Part shown: positions 7,023 through 11,228 of the stretch, piece after piece
Layout of the letters: each line of letters starts with the position of its first letter
How positions within the stretch are numbered: position 1 is the stretch's first letter
Source of the DNA: Chloroflexota bacterium
GTDB lineage: Bacteria > Chloroflexota > UBA6077 > JADZDV01
Reading direction: 5' to 3'
Length of the DNA stretch: 11,228 nucleotides
Assembly (NCBI GenBank): GCA_020850915.1
Contig: JADZDV010000121.1
Coordinates: 1-11,228, forward strand
Translations under genes and position numbers: made by a program
Notes under the pieces: model-generated
The model's input: only the letters and a program-made list of their open reading frames with translations
What the model was told of the DNA's origin: nothing
Databases searched by the model: none

Positions 7023-7103
7023 CTACGCCCGTCTGGGTGAGCCGTGCTCCGAGCCGTAGAACGACCAACGGAACGCCGACGGCCTGCGCCCGACTGGGTG
7101 AGC
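7018..7103. repeat. Imperfect 25-bp direct repeat
   Basis: 7018-7042 and 7079-7103 share 23 of 25 bases and are 61 bases apart. The sequence between and after them is not clearly duplicated. The first copy overlaps the upstream limit of the DUF433 remnant, and one of the two differences creates the TAG at 7023-7025 on the minus strand. The rest of 7104-7208 holds nothing I can name. Confidence 0.6.
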
Positions 7104-7208
7104 TTGCCACACCGGACAGTTGCCTGGCGTGACGCTGGACATGGCGACCCGCTGGCGGGCGGCGAGTCCACGCGGGAGTCTGACCGGGTGCTCGGACCGT
7201 CAGGTTTC

Positions 7209-7254
7209 GGGGTGGCGAGGCTGAGAGTCGAACTTACGCCGCGGGGCTTATGAG
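7209..7254 (-). repeat. Distal attachment site: partial tRNA-CAT 3' copy
   Basis: This copy runs from the anticodon loop to the discriminator base plus four bases. It differs from the live gene at four positions. One of them puts G opposite G and another puts A opposite C in the T stem, so this fragment could not serve as part of a working tRNA and is decaying freely. It marks the left boundary of the element. Confidence 0.8.
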
Positions 7255-7266
7255 GCTCTGTGCTGC

Positions 7267-7371
7267 GTGACCAAGGGATTCGCGTGTTCCTGACCAGTTT
7301 CTTGGTCAGGACCGCCCGGACCAGACCAGCAGTCCCTTGGTCGCAGTTTCTTGGTCACAGTCCCTTGGCCC
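7267..7371. repeat. Left cluster of CCCTTGGTC-like arm-type repeats
   Basis: Five copies lie just inside the left attachment core. One is inverted: GTGACCAAGGG at 7267-7277. One is at 7298-7308 (TTTCTTGGTCA), whose TGGTCA pairs with TGACCA at 7291-7296. Three follow in exact 14-bp tandem: AGTCCCTTGGTCGC (7331-7344), AGTTTCTTGGTCAC (7345-7358), AGTCCCTTGGCCC (7359-7371). Short repeats of one sequence near both att cores are what the N-terminal arm-binding domain of a tyrosine integrase, or an excisionase, would bind. From 7372 to 7479 I see nothing further. Confidence 0.7.
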
Positions 7372-7479
7372 GGCAGAGAGTGCTCAACGTTGCGCCTTCG
7401 CTCCACGCTTGCCCGAACTGGTGCTGACAGACCTCGACCAGCCGTTCGCGGCCCGGTGAGCAGCTACCACAAACGCTTG

Positions 7480-7923
7480 TTACGGTTGGCCAATCCAATG
7501 CAGAAAAGGGAGTTTGCCTGAGAGGGTATTGACCAGGTTCTGATCAGCGGTCCACAGCGGGCAAGAGAGCAGGTGTGCCAGGGCCAGGTAGTGGGCATCA
7601 TAGACGGCCGACAGATTGTGGCTGGTGGCCAGGGAGAGCGCCAGTTCATGGAGTCCCGGAGGCGTCACCACTTCCACGGGAAAGCTGAGGAAGAGCTGCA
7701 GGGCCTGCTGCGCCTCGGGCAGGGACAAGGGTGGCTTGCCCGGCACCTTGTCTCGGCGCATACGTTGGCGAATGATGTTGGTGACTTCGATAGGCAAGAG
7801 CGCTGGAGCCACCAGGCGCTGGGATCTCGCAATCGAGTCCTGATACAGCTTCTCCGCCTGGCTGGCTAACGGTTCTTCGGGAAAGATCCACTTGGCCGCG
7901 ACACTGGCATCAACGCAGATCAT
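7480..7923 (-). CDS. VapC-type PIN-domain toxin
   Basis: A 147-residue PIN-domain protein, the typical size for VapC ribonuclease toxins, which cleave tRNA or rRNA using a cluster of acidic residues that binds magnesium or manganese. The candidates are all present: Asp5 in VDASVAAKW, Glu46 in PIEVTN, Asp109 in YDAHYLALA and Asp127 in TADQNLVN. The C-terminus HWIGQP is a family-like ending. Its ATG overlaps the stop of the upstream antitoxin gene in an ATGA (7920-7923), so the two are translationally coupled with antitoxin first, as in most vapBC operons. It appears intact. The module lies inside the tRNA-integrated element and is less GC-rich than the chromosomal genes, consistent with horizontal arrival; it may help retain the element. 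Confidence 0.88.
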   Translation of the reverse strand: MICVDASVAAKWIFPEEPLASQAEKLYQDSIARSQRLVAPALLPIEVTNIIRQRMRRDKVPGKPPLSLPEAQQALQLFLSFPVEVVTPPGLHELALSLATSHNLSAVYDAHYLALAHLLSCPLWTADQNLVNTLSGKLPFLHWIGQP

Positions 7924-8306
7924 GACAGCGTGTCGGTTCGCTCCTCCCGCATCGCACGAATGAGGTCGGTCGAATCGGGGAACGGCTTGTTGCCTCGGCG
8001 GGCAAGCAGATCATGCTTGAACTGGCGGGCCGCGTCCAACGCTGCCAGAGCCTGATCCTTTTCACGCTGAGTGAGGGGCCGGCTGAGTCGTGCGCGTTCT
8101 TTTTCCAGCATGTCTCCCCCTTTCTGCTCTCTGGCAGGGCCGAGCAAGCGGTCCAAGTCCTCCCGCTTGATGAGGACACGCCGCTGGCCGAATCGGTACG
8201 CGGGCAGCGCACCCTGGTTAATCCAGCGCCAGAGGGTGGAGGTGCTGACCCTGAGCAGCTCGGCTGCTGTGGCGACCGTGACGTACTGTTCGTGGATCGT
8301 CGTCAT
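7920..8306 (-). CDS. Helix-turn-helix (excisionase-type) antitoxin of the PIN toxin
   Basis: From the ATG at 8306 this is 128 residues. Residues about 7-55 form a MerR/excisionase-like HTH_17 domain: YVTVATAAELLRVSTSTLWR, then WINQGALPAYRFGQRR and the wing VLIKREDLDRLL. The rest, from about residue 66, is charged and helical (RLSRPLTQREKDQALAALDA, then FPDSTDLIRAMREER) and probably wraps the toxin. A longer frame starts at 8357, but I chose 8306 because GAGG precedes it by seven bases and because the longer start falls inside a GTATG/CATAC inverted repeat next to the promoter. It should neutralise the PIN toxin and autorepress the operon. An internal ATG at 8111 after AAAGGGGGAG could yield a toxin-binding fragment without the DNA-binding domain. 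Confidence 0.85.
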   Translation of the reverse strand: MTTIHEQYVTVATAAELLRVSTSTLWRWINQGALPAYRFGQRRVLIKREDLDRLLGPAREQKGGDMLEKERARLSRPLTQREKDQALAALDAARQFKHDLLARRGNKPFPDSTDLIRAMREERTDTLS

Positions 8307-8339
8307 CTTCCCGCCTCGCATTGCTGGGGAAGGGATGTT

Positions 8340-8407
8340 AAGAGTATGTAGGTTCATACGCGCTCGTAGAGTATCATAGACTCCGATATCTTGTCAAACA
8401 TACTCTT
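8340..8407 (-). promoter_or_regulatory. Promoter and candidate operator of the toxin-antitoxin operon
   Basis: On the minus strand a consensus -35 TTGACA (8392-8397) is followed after 16 bases by GATACT (8370-8375) as -10. A 10-bp perfect inverted repeat, AAGAGTATGT (8340-8349) and ACATACTCTT (8398-8407), is centred on the -10 box, and a third AGAGTAT (8368-8374) overlaps it. A smaller GTATG (8344-8348) / CATAC (8355-8359) palindrome lies in the leader. This arrangement suits autorepression by the antitoxin. Whether the antitoxin binds these sites is inference. Confidence 0.6.
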
Positions 8408-8427
8408 CCAGGCCCATAATAACCGGT

Positions 8428-8718
8428 ATGAGTCCCGTCAAGTCCGCGGAGCGGACTCCTTCAGTCGCGTCGCTCCTGGCTGCCTCTGGGAACAGCCAGC
8501 CCGTGATACGCCGCTTGAACGAGCGCAGCGGGATCAAGCGGCTGCACAGCCACCTTCTCCGCCACGGATGCGCCCAGGCGGCGCTCGCCAAGGGTGCCCA
8601 CCCAGGAATTGTCTGGGAGATGCTGGGCCACACCACGAGTGCGATGACCCGCAAGTACCTCGGGCAGGCCAAGCAGGTTGAGGCTGCCCGACAGATGCCG
8701 ACGTACGCCCCCATCTAG
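8428..8718 (+). pseudogene. Tyrosine recombinase/integrase, C-terminal catalytic fragment
   Basis: A 96-residue open frame whose part from about residue 25 matches the end of phage-type tyrosine integrases. GIKRLHSHLLRHGCAQ carries the box II H-x-x-R (His-Leu-Leu-Arg), EMLGHTTSAMTRKYLG has the LGH histidine and the nucleophilic Tyr. The N-terminal arm-binding domain, core-binding domain and the first catalytic Arg are absent, and the first 20 or so residues do not look like the family, so the gene is 5'-truncated and cannot recombine by itself. It points toward the tRNA gene and lies about 120 bases from it, the usual position for the integrase of a tRNA-borne element. A recombination junction probably lies near 8430-8500, between the toxin-antitoxin module and the surviving tail. 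Confidence 0.75.
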
Positions 8719-8727
8719 AGTCGAGAA

Positions 8728-8817
8728 AGTCCCTTGGTCAATGCCCCGAGTCCTTTGGTCACCCCAACGAAAAACCCTTGGTCGCCAACTCCAGCCGAAC
8801 GCTGGTGTGACCAAGGG
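8728..8817. repeat. Right cluster of CCCTTGGTC-like arm-type repeats
   Basis: Four copies lie between the integrase tail and the tRNA: AGTCCCTTGGTCA (8728-8740), AGTCCTTTGGTCAC (8749-8762), AAACCCTTGGTCGC (8772-8785) and an inverted GTGACCAAGGG (8807-8817). The inverted copy continues as CTTCGC, close to the ATTCGC that follows the inverted copy in the left cluster, so the innermost site is conserved at both ends over about 17 bases. Both clusters lie on the element side of the cores, as arm sites of an integrated attP must. Confidence 0.7.
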
Positions 8818-8836
8818 CTTCGCCGAACTCGTTCGT

Positions 8837-8882
8837 GGGGTGGCGAGGGTGAGAGTCGAACTCACGACCCGGGGCTTATGAG
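8837..8882 (-). repeat. Proximal attachment core within the tRNA gene
   Basis: This is the intact copy of the 46-bp core, from the anticodon triplet to four bases past the tRNA 3' end. The matching block stops exactly after the anticodon loop, which suggests strand exchange in or near the anticodon or T loop, as known for many tyrosine integrases. Confidence 0.8.
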
Positions 8883-8913
8883 TCCCCTGCTCTGGCCACT
8901 GAGCTACCTCGCC
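8841..8913 (-). tRNA. tRNA-Met (CAT), elongator; tRNA-Ile2 (CAT) possible
   Basis: 73 bases fold as a full cloverleaf. Acceptor GGCGAGG pairs with CCTCGCC plus discriminator A, the D arm is GCTC/GAGC with GG in the loop, the variable loop has five bases, and T stem GTGAG/CTCAC closes loop TTCGACT. Anticodon loop CTCATAA gives CAT. The G1-C72 pair and the lack of three stacked G-C pairs beside the loop exclude the initiator tRNA. Elongator Met and lysidine-modified Ile2 both use CAT; the GGCGAGGTAGCTCAG start is more like Met. CCA is not encoded. Position 31 is A opposite G39, a mismatch at the loop end of the anticodon stem. The 3' half also serves as the attachment core of the element on its downstream side. 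Confidence 0.9.
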
Positions 8914-8942
8914 AGGTGCGCCAGAAGGCGCCGGCGCACTGA

Positions 8943-8951
8943 ATTATAGCA
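8943..8951 (-). promoter_or_regulatory. Extended -10 promoter of the tRNA gene
   Basis: Minus-strand TGCTATAAT is a perfect extended -10 (TG-n-TATAAT). It would start transcription near 8936, about 23 bases before the mature tRNA 5' end at 8913. No good -35 box is seen 17 bases upstream, as is common for extended -10 promoters. The leader contains an inverted repeat, GTGCGCC (8916-8922) / GGCGCAC (8933-8939). Confidence 0.6.
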
Positions 8952-9023
8952 AAGCCCGTTGAGGCGCGCTCGGCGCTGGCCGGCACTCGGCGGGCCGGCT
9001 ACGGTGTTCGTCCAAGAGGAGCG

Positions 9024-9056
9024 GTGACGGTTGGCGATGCGCTGACCGACCGTCAC
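9024..9056. promoter_or_regulatory. Inverted repeat ahead of the second CocE/NonD gene
   Basis: GTGACGGTTGG (9024-9034) and CCGACCGTCAC (9046-9056) are reverse complements at 10 of 11 positions, around an 11-base spacer. The repeat ends 22 bases before the GTG start at 9079 and 9 bases before its AAAGGAGG. It could be an operator or a leader hairpin; there is no T-run, so it is not a typical terminator. Confidence 0.45.
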
Positions 9057-9078
9057 AGATTGCGTAAAGGAGGCACCT

Positions 9079-10833
9079 GTGTCGGATTCGGGCCGGGCCG
9101 GACAGGTTGACGAGGCCAGGGACGGGATGCGCATCCAGTGGAACGTGCCGATCGAGATGGACGACGGCATCGTCCCGGGGGCCGATCTCTTCCTGCCGAT
9201 GGAAGACGGCCGGTATCCCGCCGTCATGGCGCTCACGCCGTATGGCAAGGGACTCTCCTTCCAGTAGGCCTATCCGCGGCAGTGGGAGAAGATGATCCGC
9301 GATCGGCCGGACGTCGTCCGCGGGTCGTCCTGCAAGTACATGAACTGGGAGATGGCTGACCCCGAGAAGTGGGTGTCGGAGGGCTATGTCATCGTGCGCA
9401 TCGACGTTCGGGGCACCGGCTGGTCCGAGGGCGTCGCGGACGTCTTCTCGCCGCGCGAGGCCCAGGACTACTACGAGTGCATCGAGTGGGCTGCCCGCCA
9501 ACCGTGGAGCAATGGTCGGATCGGGCTGCTCGGCATCTCCTACCTTGCCACCAACCAGTGGAACGTCGCCGGCCTCCAACCGCCCCACCTCACCGCCATG
9601 ATCCCCTGGGAAGGCGATGCCGACTGGTACCGCGAGTTCTGTTACCACGGCGGCATCCGGGGCCAGATCACATCCTGGTGGTACGACAAGCAGATTCTCA
9701 GCATCCAGTACGGCACCGGCGACCGCGCTCCGAAAAACCCGAACACCGGCCAGTCTGTTGGCGGCCCGGTCACCCTGTCCGACGCGGAGCCGCGGCGCAT
9801 CCAGTCCGGCGTCCCGGCGGAGATCGATCGCCGACCGCTCAACGACGAGTGGTACCCGGACCGCTCGGCGAAGTTTGAACGCGCCCAGGCGCCGTTCCTC
9901 TCCCCTGCCAACTGGGGCGGTCAGGGACTGCACCCTCGCGGCAACTTCGAGGCGTTCACCCGCGCCGCGTCCAGCGAGAAGTGGCTCGAGGCGCACGGCG
10001 ACACGCACTGGACGCACTTCTACTCGGACTACGGCCAGGCGCTCCAAAAGCGCTTCTTCGAGGTCTACTTGAAGGGCGTGGACAACGGCTGGCGCCAGAA
10101 AGCGCCGGTCCTGCTGAACATCCGCCATCCTGGCGAGCGGTTCGAGCCGCGGCGCGAGCATGAGTGGCCGCTCGCCAGGACGCGCTGGACTCACTGGTAC
10201 CTCGACCCTTCCCGGAGCGGCTTCCGCGAGGCGCCGCTGGTCGAGGCGGCGCGGGTGGAGTACGCAGCCATGGGAGACGGTATCACGCTGAGCACTTCGC
10301 CGCTGGATCGTCCCATGGAGATCACCGGCCCGCTCGCCGCCAGGCTGTTCGTCTCTTCATCCACCACGGACGCCGACCTGTTCCTCATCCTGCGGGTGTT
10401 CGACTCGAACGGCGATGAGGTCACCTTCCAGGGCTCGAACGATCCGAACACCCCGATTGCCAACGGCTGGCTGCGCGCCTCGCACCGCAAGCTCGATCCG
10501 AGCCTCTCCCTGCCCTACCGGCCGTACCATACCCATGACGAAGTTCAGCCGCTGACGCCTGGCGAGGTCTACGGGGTGGACGTGGAGATCTGGCCGACCT
10601 GTATTGTGGTGCCGGCGGGATACCGTGTTGCGCTAACCATCCGGGGCAAGGACTACGAGTACGAGGGCGAGCTGAGCGACTTCGCCAGGGACTTCTACAT
10701 GGCCAGCAAGGGCGTGGGCCCGTTCCGCCACGACAACGTGCTGAATCGGCCGCCTGAGATCTTCGACAACCGAGTGACTCTTCATACGGGGGGCGGGCAC
10801 GACGCCTACTTGCTGCTGCCGGTCATCCCCTGA
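9079..10833 (+). pseudogene. CocE/NonD family hydrolase paralogue interrupted by an in-frame amber codon
   Basis: A GTG start after AAAGGAGG (9066-9073) opens a frame that reads through to TGA at 10831-10833, broken only by a TAG at 9265-9267 (codon 63). Read through, it is about 584 residues and aligns almost without gaps to the operon hydrolase at 1013-2776, with Tyr55, Ser154 in GISYLA, HGDTHW and NWGGQGLHPRGNFEAF at equivalent places. The paralogue has Glu63 (GAG) at the stop position, so one G-to-T change accounts for it. Reinitiation at ATG 9292 would lose the first strands and the oxyanion Tyr55 and probably give an inactive protein. No other damage is visible over the remaining 520 codons, so the mutation is recent, suppressed or a sequencing error. 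It carries the same Asp-less motif as its paralogue. Confidence 0.85.
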
Positions 10834-10974
10834 CTCCGGGAGCCTGAGCGTCTGACCGCCGCGGACGCCGGCCGACTCCGTCTCTCCGTTTGCGCTGCGA
10901 TACGGGCACAGTGTTTGCAACATAGCCGGGCCCCCCGACGTTCTGCTGCACGCAGGTCTGAGGTGCTCTTCACG

Positions 10975-11228
10975 GTGTCGTTCGCGGGCGCGATATTCGA
11001 CGTTGACGGTGTCCTGGTTGCCTCCCCGCACGAGCGGGCCTGGCAGGAGGCGCTCAACCGGCTGATGGCGACCGAGTGGCGAGACCTCGCCGCGCGGATC
11101 GAATACCGACCGGAGCGGTTCACCACCGCGGTCTACCAGGAGGTCGTGGCTGGCAAGCCGCGCCAGAGCGGTGCGCGCGCGGCTCTGGAGTACTTTGGCG
11201 TCCCAGACGCCGCGCGCCGCGCGGGGGA
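10975..11228 (+). CDS. HAD-superfamily hydrolase (beta-phosphoglucomutase/phosphatase-like), N-terminal part
   Basis: The frame from GTG 10975 is open to the end of the window, giving 84 residues of a longer protein. GAIFDVDGVLVASPHERAWQ is HAD motif I, with nucleophile Asp9 and acid/base Asp11, followed by the start of a helical cap domain (subclass I, as in beta-phosphoglucomutase and phosphoglycolate phosphatase). Another in-frame GTG at 10963 is possible. TGAGG lies about eleven bases before 10975, which is a loose fit, so the start is uncertain. These enzymes remove or move phosphate on small metabolites, often sugar phosphates. It follows the interrupted hydrolase on the same strand by about 140 bases and may or may not be co-transcribed with it. 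Motifs II-IV lie beyond the window. Confidence 0.85.
   Translation, partial: MSFAGAIFDVDGVLVASPHERAWQEALNRLMATEWRDLAARIEYRPERFTTAVYQEVVAGKPRQSGARAALEYFGVPDAARRAG

Larger units (their letters stand above)
7209..8882. mobile_element. tRNA-integrated small element or remnant carrying a VapBC-type module
   Basis: A 46-bp sequence at 7209-7254 repeats, with four mismatches, 8837-8882, the 3' half of the tRNA-CAT gene and four flanking bases. The copies are in the same orientation. This is the standard footprint of site-specific integration into a tRNA: intact gene at one end, 3' fragment at the other, tyrosine recombinase gene next to the intact tRNA. Both ends carry matching short repeat clusters just inside the cores. 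The interior, about 1.6 kb, holds only a recombinase tail and a toxin-antitoxin pair, and the pair is visibly less GC-rich than the flanks. With the integrase truncated, the element should be immobile alone; deletion of a larger island or trans-mobilisation are both possible. Confidence 0.75.

Noticed and set aside
7044..7253. Plus-strand frame ending in a VARLRVELTPRGL-like tail, and its twin at 8678-8881
   Set aside because: The shared tail is the antisense translation of the tRNA 3' half, a frequent false protein; the similarity reflects the att duplication, not a gene family.
7209..7254. A second tRNA gene at the left repeat
   Set aside because: Only the 3' half is present, the T stem is broken by mutations, and no 5' half or acceptor strand follows.
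7267..8817. CRISPR-like array suggested by recurring CCCTTGGTC motifs
   Set aside because: The units are about 10-14 bases, unevenly spaced and in both orientations, with no uniform spacers or cas genes. Arm-type integrase sites fit better.
8944..10194. A 416-residue open frame on the minus strand
   Set aside because: It is antisense to the second CocE/NonD gene, rich in Arg, Ala, Leu and Val as expected for the complement of GC-rich codons, and matches no family I know.

Overview
This is a GC-rich bacterial window. Its tRNA has no encoded CCA tail, and its genes carry GTG starts, CocE/NonD hydrolases, a bacterial-type inositol-3-phosphate synthase and VapBC-type modules. Together these suggest a high-GC Terrabacteria lineage, perhaps Chloroflexota/Thermomicrobia or Actinomycetota. 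That placement is a guess from general character, not from a marker gene.

Layout. (1) 1-324 (+): the 3' end of an amidohydrolase of the dihydroorotase/hydantoinase type. (2) About 327-900 (-): a broken gene that I do not recognise, legible only by switching frame twice. (3) 5389-1013 (-): a tight four-gene operon, in order a half-size thiamine-diphosphate (PYR-domain) protein, an inositol-3-phosphate synthase, a TIM-barrel sugar-phosphate isomerase/epimerase and a CocE/NonD-type hydrolase. (4) 5571-5987 (+): a small LuxR-type regulator diverging from the operon, which it may control. (5) 5988-7208: a gene-poor stretch with one possible single-helix membrane protein and the wreck of a DUF433-DUF5615 antitoxin-toxin pair; the toxin is frame-shifted by a visible 10-bp tandem duplication. 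(6) 7209-8882: a small integrated element or its remnant. A 46-bp copy of the 3' half of a tRNA-CAT gene lies at its left end and the real tRNA gene at its right end. Inside are a VapC-type toxin, its helix-turn-helix antitoxin and the catalytic tail of a tyrosine recombinase. Both ends carry clusters of a short AGTCCCTTGGTC-like repeat, as expected for arm-type integrase binding sites. (7) 9079-10833 (+): a second CocE/NonD hydrolase, closely similar to the operon copy but cut at codon 63 by one amber codon. (8) 10975-end (+): the start of a HAD-family phosphatase/phosphomutase.

How the parts may fit. The operon combines inositol-phosphate formation (MIPS), a sugar/inosose-type isomerase fold, half of a thiamine-dependent decarboxylase and an acyl hydrolase. 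With a HAD phosphatase and an amidohydrolase nearby, it looks like an uncharacterised small-molecule pathway around an inositol or sugar phosphate; this is inference from neighbours. The most striking features are the tRNA-borne element with its repeat clusters, the amber-interrupted hydrolase paralogue, and the unpaired thiamine-enzyme half in a MIPS operon.
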